Source: Ischnura elegans (Eukaryota; Arthropoda; Insecta; Odonata; Coenagrionidae). Taken from it: a DNA stretch of 64,000 bases. The DNA is taken from the NCBI RefSeq assembly GCF_921293095.1, contig NW_025791658.1, positions 496,001 through 560,000 on the forward strand, written 5' to 3'. Made by a program: the position numbers and the translations under genes. Shown one piece after another: positions 41,865 to 53,215 of the stretch (position 1 is its first letter; every line of letters starts with the position of its first letter). The notes under the pieces are model-generated. The model ran no database searches. It saw nothing but the letters and a program-made list of their open reading frames with translations, and was not told where the DNA came from.

Positions 41865-41980
41865 AGATGCTATTTAAGGGTGTGAAGTCTGAGATAATTG
41901 TGGTCCTGGATGTTTTAAATGTTGGAATGTGTCTAGAAAATGATGGCCATACATAAAATAAACATTAAAGTGACAATATT
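41865..41980 (+). terminator. 3' UTR with polyadenylation signal
   Basis: AATAAA occurs at 41957-41962, about 93 bp after the stop, followed by a GT/T-containing stretch ('acaatatttgatcagttg'). This is the first canonical signal downstream and the probable cleavage region for the ZAD transcript. Confidence 0.6.
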
Positions 41981-42179
41981 TGATCAGTTGGGAGTGAACT
42001 GTGGCCTCCTTAATTTTTCAACACTGGACGATGTACCCAACCTGTTTCGTATTTATTCCATAAGCAATTTAAGAGTTATTTCATGTTTTTTTTTATTTTG
42101 AGCAATGTTTGTTTAACTTTAAACTCGGGAAGCGCATGTTGAGAACCTCTGCAATTTTTATTCCACAAGTATCCTGTTA

Positions 42180-42300
42180 ATAACGATGCCAGTATAACGA
42201 AATATTAAGTATAACGAAGTGTCTCGTTATAACGAGCCTCCAGTTTAATGGACGTATTTCGGAGGTCAGTAGGATTTCGTTACAAAGACATTTCACTGTA
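42180..42300. mobile_element. Tigger-like fragment in the 3' flank
   Basis: 'gtctcgttataacgagcctc' and the end '..aaagacatttcactg' followed by TA resemble family F. It interrupts the fossil repeats. Only one end is clear. Confidence 0.55.
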
Positions 42301-42440
42301 TTAATTCTAGCCTAGTCAAGAATCAACCACTTCCATCCCTATCTTCCAGCTGTGGGAAGTGTTCCATGTTTGTTCCCCAAGTAGTCTAGTGTCGATTCGA
42401 GTTTCTTTGAGTGTTAACCAAGGTGTCTCAATCTTAAAAC

Positions 42441-42512
42441 CGGGCTTCCCACTCAACCGTGAAAACCTTAAAACCGTGAATTTTATAATTTAGATGGAGT
42501 GGTAACCCTGTA
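42441..42512. mobile_element. Miniature relative of the hAT-like element at 21927
   Basis: Both ends are recognisable within about 72 bp: 'ttcccactcaaccgtgaaaa' and '..tttagatggagtggtaaccc' then tg. It is essentially two terminal repeats joined. Confidence 0.65.
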
Positions 42513-42572
42513 AAACCCTAGAAGATATCCCAAACCTGTTCTGTATCTGTTTCCCAAAGCAGCTTGGTATAT

Positions 42573-43134
42573 AGTTGAGGACCTCAAATCCAAAATCCAG
42601 AAACCCGGAAAACCCGAAATCCAGATTGCTTTAAATTCCTCTGCGTAGTGTTTTGACTTGCCACCTCGTGGCGCCACTCTCTGAGCCTTGTTCTGGGATG
42701 AGTGGGAATTTAGCATATGGACATATGCTAAATACTATGGACATACGCTAAGAACCTAGGCAGGGACATGGAAGGATCTCAAATATCAAATACAAGAGCC
42801 TGAGCACATGTATATATTAATTAATTAACAATATATAGAAGCATTTGCCCAGATTTACTATCTGACTAAGGAAGGTATCGATAGATATCGCAACGTCTAC
42901 TAGCAAATGCTATCAACGAATTGAGCTTGAAGAAAAAGATGTGTTTATTGCTCGTTCTCATCCATTATATAAACACGTATAGTTTATGCTGCGGAAGCTA
43001 CAGTCGTTATTTGACATATATTGCATTAAAATTCTCAAAAAAAAAGTACCTATACCATTTTTCTACGCGCTGATGGCCAGAAATCTAGAAGCCCTTTGGT
43101 CCCAAGCTTTCTGGATTTGAGGTCCTCAACTGTT
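42573..43134. mobile_element. pogo/Tigger-like MITE
   Basis: Left end tagttgaggacctcaaatcc and right end ggatttgaggtcctcaactg are inverted repeats. A related end occurs at 25487 ('cagttgagggcctcaaatc'). It separates two fossil repeat units. No transposase. Confidence 0.75.
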
Positions 43135-43459
43135 TTTAGAGTGCGAACTATGTGTAAGATGTCACGTACCTGTTCCACATTTTCTTTGCAAGCAATTTAG
43201 TGTCAGTGTGAATCTCTAAATCTTCAGCAATGCGCAACCTGTCAGGCCATATATAGCTCCTAAACCAATTATCACAGATGTACCAGATGAAGGAAACCAT
43301 CCCATGAATATCAGTGGCATTCCAACATCAGCCCCGAAATATTCCCTGCAGAAAGTAGTCCAGTGTCAAAACAATAACATTTACGAACAAATCTCACTCG
43401 TACCATTTTCAAATGACCGAGCGTCCGCAGAGAACCAATCATGGTGTCTACATTTATTA

Positions 43460-44920
43460 CTCTTTAATTGAACGTTTGAGAAGAACGGTATTATTCTAAA
43501 ATCTCATTTTTCGTGAAATTTAAAGAAAAAACTTTTTAACTAAGAAATTTGAAGGTTTACAGAAAAAAAACCTGCCCTTTAAAATATGCAAATAATTGGA
43601 CAGTAAATACTGTCTTAGAATGGGAATAAACACAACGTTTTTGTTTTGTCTATGTCTATTTACTATGATGTGTCGTGGAATATTATATTTCTCCCACTCA
43701 AAACAGTTTTTACCAAAAATATGAATAAATAACAGCTTCTTTAATTACTTTTTGAGGCGTAACTCTTTTATTTAGTATGCAAAAGGGAAAATGACTATGT
43801 TACGGTGTTAGGAAACATTTTTTAATATATAGATGAGCATGCCTGGAATGCTATTTTTCTTCCATCGATTGCAAACTTTAAAGAATTATTTAAACAACAA
43901 ATAGATCGGGAACGTTACTGTTCTTTACTTAAATGATAGCGCTATGATTCAAACTACAAAATGCCTATCCTAACTATTTTTTGGAACATAATTGTTTTTC
44001 TTCCCAGACGTTCAATTCTTTATGCAACCTATCTCACTTTGTAATTTGCGTTCTGCAACAATTGCCATTACTTTAGGATATAAAATTTTCACATGTAAAT
44101 AATGACAATTATGTATATACTGGTGAATTTCACTTTCTAGAAACTTTTTGATTTTTAAATCATCCATTTGATTGTTTAAAAATCAAAAATTTGCTGTAAA
44201 AAGATGCATATTTATAGGATTTGTTGGTTGTTGTAAAAAGATTTGCTTAATGCTTGTTACAAAACCTGTTGACGGTTGTAAATAGTCCTATTCCTATATT
44301 TAATGTAAAAAATGATTCTAAAATGTCCCCATTCTGTTAGTTGCGTACACTTGTCTTGTAGGTAAATAGAGCCACGGTTATCTGTTGTATGAATGTCTGT
44401 TTGATGTATTATCTGCGTTAATATATCCAGTCGTAAAAAAATATATTGTCTGGACACTACTGCTAGTTCTAGGAGACTTCTTGAAGGCTTAGACTACTCT
44501 CCATTGGACACAGCTCTGAAATAAGTCTCGATAAATCCAATCAAGTAATTTTTTACATGCTGTGTCAGTTATAGCTCTTCCAGAGGAGTATATTTCAATG
44601 AGTATGTACTCCAGTCAGGGAAATTCTATGGTAAACCACATGTGATTAAATTTTTGATCATGTCAGTAAAAGATGCCCGCAAAAATCAGCATTACCTTCA
44701 AGTCCGGTTTGGGATTACGTGGACATGTTGTCGATCTTGCCAGAAGGTTCTTAAAGCACATGCGTACTGAAAGCTATTCACATGTAATTTCAGCCTTAAA
44801 AATTTTATATCAGGGTAATTAAATTGTGAGATCAATTATTGTGAGATCAAGGCAGGGCAATGTAGGGATCTCAAATATCAAGCCTGAACGCATTTATAAA
44901 TTAATTAATCAACAAAAAAA
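43460..44920. other. Intergenic AT-rich stretch
   Basis: No conserved frame or repeat boundary was recognised. A weak inverted repeat with 'tgtttaaaaatcaaaaa' and 'ttttgatttttaaat' lies near 44145-44190. Confidence 0.45.
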
Positions 44921-44922
44921 AA

Positions 44923-45346
44923 TACACTCCCAACTATCCGGGCTACTGATGGGGATAATAACGGCACTAATAATCGAAAAGCACGGATAATGTTAACTTT
45001 CACTTTAATTTCATGTAATTTTTACAATTTACGTAAATCAAAGAAAATGTACTATCATTCACGCACATAGTCCGTTATTGTAGATAGCTTATTCTTCCCA
45101 ACCCCAATATTTTTTGCTGTTATAACGTGATTGTACCCTTATTCCGACTGCTCCACATAATACCTGGTTTCAGAAAACCTTGCGTCCGTGGCTGTGAGAT
45201 TACGGATTCTGAAAAGAGATTTGAAAGAGAGAACAATGCTGCAAATCCACAGCGAGACATCAGGAACTACACTGTCACTGTGTGAACTCGTGGAAGGATA
45301 ATCCGAAACATGAATAAACCGCAGCTGGATTATCTAGAGTTGGCTG
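44923..45346 (+). mobile_element. Family-H Tigger-like element
   Basis: Starts tacactcccaactatccggg and ends '..ggattatctagagttggctg' followed by TA. It matches the arrangement at 31717-32375. Non-coding. Confidence 0.75.
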
Positions 45347-46195
45347 TATTTGTACCTTCCCATCAAAGCTATTACTGCCAGTGTTTTAGTAAAAGTGTGG
45401 TGTTATACTCTGAAAATTATGGTGTTGCTAACAGTTAAATTGTTGTCTTACGAACTGAAAAATGGATTCTGTTATTTTCCTTACAGGAACAGCGTTGTTA
45501 CATGAGTGTATATAATTTAGAACACACATGAAAAGTCTATCATTCCAAATTTTCTCGGAAGGAAAATGTTGGTGATATTGCACATAGTATATTTCTCCAA
45601 AAGTGGTCCCCCTCCGAGTTGTGAGGCTTCTGATTTGGGAAAATATTAAAAAAATGGAAAGGAAGCCTTGTGTAGATTGTAGTCCTTACTTTTTCCATGG
45701 GCATTTTTGGATTAAAAGGAGGGACTATTTTCAGACAAATACGGTAAATTGTGTCCTCGGTGAATTTTATGTAACATTTGCAGAGATGGTGCTCTGTTGA
45801 ACAATAAATGAGAGAGAAAATGAATAAATGAATGAGTGTGATAGTTGAACTATAAGTATCAAAGAGTGGGTGATGAAATGTGTTATTTCTCCATAGTGAT
45901 GGGGAGAAAGTGATTATATATTGTACAGCCTATTTATTTCAACCAAACTTACTTGTAAATATACTCTTTTTCGTATATTTTTGTACCTCATTTCTTTTGA
46001 AAAATCGTCTTGTATAGATTATATTTAAATAAAGATTTAAAAAAATTAAACAATGCTGAAAAAATCTGTTGTTTTTTTTCTGAGTTACTCATGCCCCTAC
46101 AATCATGCCCCTACTAATTTAATTTTGAATTACTACGCCAATGTTGCAGTGTGTACGGTGACCAGGAAAATCTAGAATTTTGGATGATTTTTTAG
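45347..46195. other. Intergenic spacer with a MITE remnant
   Basis: 45600-45755 ('gtggtccccctccgagttgt' to 'ggagggactattttc..ata' and cggta) resembles 6110-6252. A short gaatgaatga-like run lies near 45820. No gene. Confidence 0.4.
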
Positions 46196-47034
46196 TGCTT
46201 AGAATTATAGAATCAGTCTATGCTGTTTAACCCGAATCATTCCAAAGATTCTGGAACATTGACACTGAACAACCATACACTGAGTCTAACTAAAACTTGT
46301 AAATTCTTAGGGCTACAAATTGAAAATACTGGGAACTGGTCCTTCCACGTAAAAGACTTGTGTTCGAAATTGTCCCGAGTACTGTATAGTGTGAGGTTCC
46401 TAAAAGCATCCTTACCTCACAAGGCGATGATGTCAGTTTACCATTGCAACTTTATAAGTAGAGTGACTTATGGTATTGTATTCTGGGGATCAACTGTAAC
46501 GCTATTAGATACAATTTTCAAGATGCAAAAAGAGATTATAAGATGTATAATGAGTAAGCCTTATACTTATTCTTGTAAACCCTTATTCAAAGAACTGAAT
46601 TTGTTAACAGTGCCTTGTATATATATATACCAACTATGTTTACTGATAAAAGAGAATATTAATGATTTACCAATTAATAATGATGTACATGAGCACCTAA
46701 CTAGGTCTCATCGCCACATCCATGTTACCCTCCATAAAAAACGTATAACAGCAAAAAGTCCCATTGCAATGGGATCAAAAATATTTAATTTCCTTCCCAA
46801 AAGTATTAATTTGATTAATTCTAATAGGGAATTTAAATCTTCTTCAAAGAAATTTTTAATTAATAAGTGCTACTACAGTGTAAATGAATTTTTAAATGAC
46901 AAATGAACTCTGACCATTTTTACATTTTTAAGTGTTATGTTGATTACTTTGACGTGTCTTATATCTATGTTGTATTCATAAGATCCTTGGACAAATAAAA
47001 AATTTATTATTATTATTATTATTATTATTATACA
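46196..47034 (+). mobile_element. Non-LTR retrotransposon, RT C-terminal region
   Basis: An intact frame of 228 codons (46220-46906) encodes TKTCKFLGLQIENTGNW, '..FISRVTYGIVFWG' and a tail FLINKCYYSVNEFLNDK. This is the thumb and C-terminal segment of a Jockey/CR1-type ORF2. The element is 5'-truncated. Its 3' end carries aataaaaaat and an (ATT)n tail (46996-47034), typical of these elements. It is the youngest-looking LINE copy in the window. Confidence 0.85.
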
Positions 47035-47334
47035 TTAACCCCTTGTGCTGTAATGAAGAGTCTATCTCGTCATGAACTTCTGATGCCAAAATCACGCAAT
47101 GACGCGTGTATCTCGTGATCTGATTTGCATAATTTTAGCACTATTTAGAGGAACAATATGATTATTTTGAAAGCTTAACAATTTTAAAAATTTCATAGTA
47201 TACATGAATAATTCATATTTCATGAAACATGATGCATTGGAAGGATTGAAATGATTTTATTCGAGTAACGATAGCTGTGTTCTACATGTTTAATAATCAC
47301 ATTTTATTATACGGTTCTACGCTCAGTACAAACA
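47035..47334. other. Spacer between LINE and family-A element
   Basis: Begins ttaaccccttgtgctgtaat after the LINE tail, possibly a piggyBac-type end (TTAA); no matching right end was found. Otherwise AT-rich and featureless. Confidence 0.35.
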
Positions 47335-48312
47335 GGGTAGTTTCCTTCATCGAAGAAAGCGAAAGGCATTGATTGAGAATCGTTACCCACCATTAGTGTA
47401 TTCATAATATACTAATTATTTGGTTTTTGAAATCCCAGTTCAGACGAATGGCAAGGGTCAAATTTTATGCTCATTTGAAAAAGGCCAGATTGGCGCCCAT
47501 GCGATGCCACTCCACGTGACGTCACAGGGACCTAGTTTCTACATGAGAGGATAGGAGTTATACATCGTCTGAGGCATACATGAGGCATACATTTCTCTCT
47601 TCAGTAGAGGGCCTATCAATATGAGTATTAAAATTTATAATAAATTACCTAAATCAATCAAAGACGAAATCAGACCTGGCCTTTTCAAAGCAAAATTAAA
47701 AAAATATCTTTTAGATCATTGCTACTATTCAATTGATGAATTCTTTGAGGATGCCTCGCAACTAATGTAACATATGTATATATATATATATTGTGAGTTA
47801 CTTTGTATTTTTGATTTGATTTTTATGTTTTCCTGACGGGTCCTATATATGTATATTCATATCTTTTCTGTGACCAATAAAATATTATTATTATTATTAT
47901 TATTATTACAGAGCTCAGGGAAACATGTCTTAATAATCACCTATTAAAACTGGCTAAGGTCGGAAAGTTTTCTTCGTTTCGTAAGGAATTAATAAACCTT
48001 TTTAAGCCAAGCACTACCAGCCAGCAAGGTACTCAGCTACCCGCTAGCATCCTGCGTCCTATCAGCGCTCAGAGCCTCGCCCAAGGTCACCTCACAAGGC
48101 GGGAGGGGGAACCAGAAATGCGTCACACGGACTTTTTCCCATCATTCCTACTTACGCGTCGCATTTTCGTGCGCTTGAAAATTTTCACTTTTCATTTATT
48201 CGCGAAAAATAGATATTGTCATTTAAAAATCTAAAAGCGTGAAATACGTACTCCCGGGATAATAATCTTTCGATTTAGGCAATAAAAAAATAATACGAAA
48301 CCACCCTATTAC
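47335..48312 (+). mobile_element. Family-A element, full-length, split by a LINE
   Basis: Left end agggtagtttccttcatcga, right end cgaaaccaccctatta. It follows the complete copy except for the insertion at about 47588-47912. Removing the insert leaves about 650 bp, matching 18822-19490. Confidence 0.88.
47588..47912 (+). mobile_element. LINE 3' end inserted in the family-A element
   Basis: Encodes '..MSIKIYNKLPKSIKDEIRP', GLFKAKLKKYLLDHCYYSID and '..EFFEDASQLM' stop, the same C-terminal tail as at 46.9 kb. It ends with aataaa and an (ATT)n tail (47879-47909). Severely 5'-truncated. No clear target duplication. Confidence 0.82.
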
Positions 48313-48425
48313 AAAATATCATTTCATTACCTACCGTACAAAAGAGAAGCACAAAAAAATAAAGGGGGAATGGGAGCACAATATTCAGAAAATTAATCGA
48401 AATGGACTAATGTCACACTCAGTGT

Positions 48426-49612
48426 AAAGGTGGTGGTGTTTCTATATATGCAAGACCTAACTTAAGTGTTACCAGTCTGAATCAAATTCATAGTACTGAT
48501 AAACCGTTTGAATGCTGTGGTGCCATTCTGAAAATTGGTAACTACAAATATGTTATCCTTGGTGTGTATCGATCACCTAGTAGCTGTGAATTTGAATTTT
48601 TTGAAGCCCTTAATGATGCTCTTACATTGGCATCTACTCTCAATACACAGGGTATCTTATTATATGGCGATGTCAATGTTGATCTATTAAGTGTCTCCCA
48701 TGATAAATGTGACTTGACAAATCTATTTCAAAGCTTTGGGCTTTCTGTGCTGAATAATGATCCTACTAGAGTTACTACTCAATCTGCCACCCTAATTGAT
48801 GTTCTTGCAACTACTCTACTGCCCTCGTGCTTGTCAACTACAACTTTTAATATTGGGTTTTCTGATCATATGGCATTAAATTGCTTGGTCAATTTTCTGT
48901 TTATTGTTCTAAAAAATAAGCCTAAACTTGTAAGCAAAAGAATCTTCAACATTGCTTCCAGAGACACTTTCTTGCAACTAATATCTGATGAATCTTGGAC
49001 GGATATTTATACAGCTTCTGGTGCAAATGAAAAGTTTAATCTCTTCTTAAATACGGGATACTTATTACCACTGAAAATCAACTGATCCAGACCATATGGA
49101 ATCATATAATATGGCTCTAAAAAGATTTAAACTCAAGGTGGTTGAGCACAAAAGGGTAATCAATGAAAATTACATTTCTACTTCGAAAAATCGTTCCAAA
49201 GCAACTTGGGAAGTTATTAAGAGTAATACTAAGTCTACCTCACATTGTGTCAACAACACAACTATTAATTTCAATCATCAGTGCACTCCTACAGAGTCAG
49301 TTTAAAAGGTCCATACCACTCCATTGCCACTGTGTACAATAAGATTCCTATCACCATCCGTTCCATTTCCTCATCAATCCAATTCAAAGCCAAACTGAAA
49401 AATATGTTAATTGAAAAGAGCTACTACAATCTAAATGAGTTTTTAACCGGTGTTGTGTATTAACCTAGGACCTCAATCCCACTGATAGCTGCGTGTTTGT
49501 ATAGCTCGTCTGTATCGTATTTTGTTATATGTTAGCATTTTATGCTGTATTAACTTGACGAAACTCATGGATGTATTATCCCAATGAAGTTAATAAATAT
49601 TATTATTATTAT
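48426..49612 (+). mobile_element. Non-LTR retrotransposon with endonuclease remains, internally deleted
   Basis: The frame 48426-49085 is open and encodes APE-type endonuclease motifs: KGGGVSIYARP, GVYRSPSS, YGDVNVDLLS (GDxN) and GFSDHMALN (SDH). The reverse-transcriptase core is absent. After a gap the C-terminal tail appears at 49281-49463 (HSIATVYNKIPITIRS, KNMLIEKSYYNLNEFLTG), ending in aataaatattattattatt. This is a deleted Jockey/CR1-type element. Confidence 0.82.
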
Positions 49613-49614
49613 CG

Positions 49615-50262
49615 AGTTAGCACTGGTATTTTTATGCTTAGAAGGCTGGCCCCATTTCTATCTCTTTCTACCCTCAAACTTATCTAAATGCTAATGTTCA
49701 TGCTCATATATCTTATGGTATTAAGTTCTGGGGAATTTCACACCATGCAAAAACATTATTTTCTCTACAAAAGCAAGCATTGAAAGCTATGGTTCAAGTG
49801 CCTAAGAGGACTCCTGGTAAACCGATCTTTTTGGACCTAAAAATATTAACACTTCCTTCCATTTTTATCTTGAATTGTACCATGCAATGTTTAAATGCAT
49901 CCTGAGCATTTTCCAAGGAATCATGAATGGCATGACTACCACACTCGCTCAAAATGTGACGTTCACCTCAAAAGTCACCATCTCTCTCTAGCTCTCAAGG
50001 GACCTCATCACACTCCATCCATTATTTTTAATAAACTTCCATCTGAATTGAAAAGCTGTCCCCCTTCCCTATTCAAAGTTAAATTACGCAATTTTTTTAG
50101 CAGGTAAAGCCTATTATGACATTAGCGACTATTTAAATGAATCTATGTACATAATTTGCATTATTGTATTTATGTAATTTGTATTATAGTGATTTTTGTG
50201 ACGAAACCATTCAATGTATATTGCCAGTTTGGTGAATAATTATTATTTGGTCCCCCTCACCC
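49615..50262 (+). mobile_element. Diverged LINE C-terminal fragment
   Basis: Broken frames give '..HAHISYGIKFWG' and, at 49980-50140, 'LKGPHHTPSIIFNKLPSELK' and '..LFKVKLRNFF.. AYYDISDYLNE'. It is homologous to the neighbouring LINE tails but older. No (ATT)n tail. Confidence 0.7.
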
Positions 50263-50574
50263 CTCCCCCCCCCTATTAACCTCATCACCACCCTATCAAA
50301 TGAAGGAAACTTTCCGACCATAATAATTTTAATAGGTGATAATTAAGACATGTTTCCCTGAGCTATGTGCCTCGTGCATGCATTGGTAATCTCAGACGAT
50401 GCATAACTTCTATCCTCTTGTGTAGAATCTAGGTCCCTGTGACGTCACATGGAGTGGCAAGGCCATAGCCAGAAAATATTTTTTGTTTATGGAATAGTAG
50501 AGAAACATAAAATTATTTTATAAATATACATATTTATTATAAACCCTTAAAGGAAAAGTATAAAAATCTATATA

Positions 50575-51894
50575 CAGTGGAACTTGGTTAGTACGTTTCT
50601 GAAGGGACCACGAAAAATGAACGTACTAACCAGGAAAACGTACTAACGAGGAAAGTAAATAGTAGCAGTCGGGGTTATTGCAATCAGTGAAAAAGTCGTC
50701 ATAATTACAATTACTATCGGTAGTTCTCATAGGATCGCCTTCCTGAACTCTTTTCACATTTAAAATCAAGAAAATGAGCGCTACATTGAAAAACAATACC
50801 ATGTGAATAAAAATCGCAATTTTTCATAGATTTCCGAAGACGATTCCATGATTACGGCGTCTATCTCCCGTGATTTATCCTATATATATGTACAGAACGA
50901 GGACGAGTGAAGCTCAGACAAGCGAAGACAAGTCATTTTTCTTTCTCACAGCGTACTCGGAGAATATAACAACAACCCTGAGTAAGTCAACTGGTTTTTT
51001 AAACATCATAAAAATTGGGCAAAATTATATTGACTTTCAAATTACGGCAACAGCCGTAGACATTTGCTTCCGGAATGATACCATTTCGATTGTAAAATCG
51101 ATCGATATATCGACTGATGACACGCGAGATTATTAGATTACGACGTAATTACAAGAAAATTTTATATTAGACAGTTGAAATTTACTTTCAAAACTTGTCT
51201 AATGTCGTCTGCTTTCGTTCCGAGATCTAGTATTTTTAAGCTAAGCTTCGCGTGGAGATCCAGAGGACCGTCTGCTCCCGCAACAGTAGTCAAGTAAATA
51301 CGCACGACGTCGAGTTTATGGAGCAGTACTGCTTTAGATAATGTGGGAATTGTCTAATACCGTTAAGACTTATTTCTTCATCATGATAACTCGTGCAATA
51401 GCAACAATTGCCCACTCACGAACTTTGTGCGCAGCAGTGGGCACTCCCAAGCGCTCCAAAGGCAACAGAAGGTGAGGAGCTCGGGGTGGGGAAAATTGGG
51501 GCTTCTTATTGGCTGTAGTTTTTCGTAGTCAGACATTCCCGAAAAATGGGCGCATTTTATTTTTCATCACGTCACAAGAATTCAGAAATGCATTTGGATA
51601 AATTACGGTAGAAGAAAGAGATGTGGAATGAATGGAAGAATGTTAATTGCTAATAATAATAAATTAAATCATGAATTCAGACGTTTGCGATCCTTAAGAA
51701 GACACTAGAGAACGAATTGCGGGTTGCGTCACGGCAAGCAATTGAGCGTACTAACCAGGAAAGCGCAATTTTTTCAAACGTATTAACCAAATTCTTTTAC
51801 CTGTATTTTGTTCGGATGGTACCGGGACCGAGGGAAATCGCCGTACTAAGGAGGAAAACGTACTAACGAGGAACGTACTAACCAAGTTCCACTG
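50575..51894 (-). mobile_element. Family-D pogo-like element, complete, innermost level
   Basis: The ends cagtggaacttggttagtac and complement '..gtactaaccaagttccactg' lie within TA duplications (50573-50574 and 51895-51896). It is inserted eight bases into the Helitron: joining the flanks restores tctatataaaagaaagtcg. The partial relative at 29690-30450 is in the other orientation. No transposase frame. Confidence 0.92.
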
Positions 51895-51896
51895 TA

Positions 51897-52918
51897 TATA
51901 AAAGAAAGTCGAAAATCGTGTTAGTTAGAACACTTATAACTCGAGAACGGCTGCACCGATTTCAATGAGATTTGGTTCTTTGGATTCGTCTCAGGCGGGG
52001 TTAACATATAGGCCATTAAAAAAGGATATTTTCACAAAAAAAATTCATCTCTTTCATATGGACATGCTTTTAGGAGTTATAGTAACGCAACAATTGATAA
52101 GTCGGTCAAAACTACAAATTAAATAATTTGTTTTGTTTTTAACCACTTTAATAACTGAATTTAGTAACAATATAACATTTTAATTACTAAATATATTCAA
52201 AATATTAATTAAATTGAAATTAAATTTTTAAAATTTAATTCGAGCTGATTGTAAGCCCAGCCGTGGCCCAGCTCGAGTTGACACTTCACTACCGTGTTTG
52301 TAAACAAATCTCCAAGCAATTGTTGACAAACGGTAATGTCCGTGTTCCGAATCAAAGATGGTTGATTTAGCGAGCAAGAACGAAGATGTGGATGACTAAA
52401 ACGAGGTAAATTCAAATAGTTCGTACACTGCATGGATTTGAATCTTTTAAATGTGTAACAAACGAAGACGAAATCACCAACTATCTATCTGAATATTTTA
52501 AGTCCTTGGACGTACCTGGCTTACCAAGGCACGATTTACAGAAAAATGTAGTTTCTGTGCTCATGATCTTTCGAAGCCTAAACCAACCATAACTATCCAA
52601 CGGAACGTGTGTGATCATTAAAAAATTGGTGATGAATGTGATTCACGCAACTTTACTCAAAGGAAAATTCAAAGGTTAGGAAGTCCTCATTCCGTAGATT
52701 CCATCATCTCAACTCATATGCCCTTTTGAGCTTAAACGTATCCAATTTCAAATTCGTTATGCATTCGTGATAACGATTAAAAAATCGCATTGTCATTCTT
52801 TCAGTTTTTGTGTTGTTTGTGATCATGTGCTAATGAAAACCCATGATTTTCTCATGGTCAATTTAGCGTGCTATGTTCACGAGTCGATAAACCATCCTCT
52901 GTATTTCTTCCTTCGCTT
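51897..52918. other. Helitron interior, no gene recognised
   Basis: After the subterminal block the sequence is AT-rich. 52255-52350 ('ctccaagcaattgttgacaa') resembles 31470-31510 in intron 6, so a related piece exists there. No captured gene was recognised. Confidence 0.45.
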
Positions 52919-53215
52919 CAAGTGCGTAGCTAGGATAGGGGGTTTTGGGCGCAGCTAATACCACGGGTCTGTAGGGTATAGAAAACTTGCTAAGGTAAGC
53001 GGGAAGTGTGGGGGCACTTCCCCCAGACATTTTTTAAGATAAATGGTTCAAAATAGTGGGTTTTGTGGCTGTGTGAATAGTTAAATATGTTTTGTTTGTT
53101 AGTCATCCGTCCCCCTAATATTAATAACAAAATCTTTCATAAAAAAATTCTCTAAGCTCTTGGGGGGGGGGGGGGTTTATCCCCCAAAGCCTCCCCTCGC
53201 TGCGTCACAGCTTTG
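52919..53215. mobile_element. hAT-like MITE inside the Helitron
   Basis: Ends caagtgcgtagctagg and '..gctgcgtcacagctttg'. Flanks cttcgctt (52911-52918) and cttcgcta (53216-53223) match at seven of eight bases. The interior shares 'aagataaatggttcaaaat' with 57310 and a G tract with 57440. Confidence 0.7.

Larger units (their letters stand above)
41987..43250 (+). pseudogene. Decayed copies of the 33-codon repeat beyond the stop
   Basis: Non-coding DNA downstream repeats the exon 7 unit: 41987-42075 ('gttgggagtgaactgtgg', 'tttttcaacactgg', 'attccataagcaattta'), 42108-42178, 42351-42443 ('gtgttccatgtttg', 'caagtagtctagtgtcgatt', 'ctcaatcttaaaaccgg'), 42518-42572 and 43150-43250 ('acctgttccacattttcttt', 'gcaagcaatttagtgtcagt'). 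Stops and indels break all frames. Transposon ends interrupt the array. I read these as fossil coding repeats. Confidence 0.75.

Noticed and set aside
46220..46906. A 228-codon host gene
   Set aside because: The protein is the C-terminal part of a non-LTR retrotransposon ORF2, and the sequence ends in an (ATT)n tail like its relatives.
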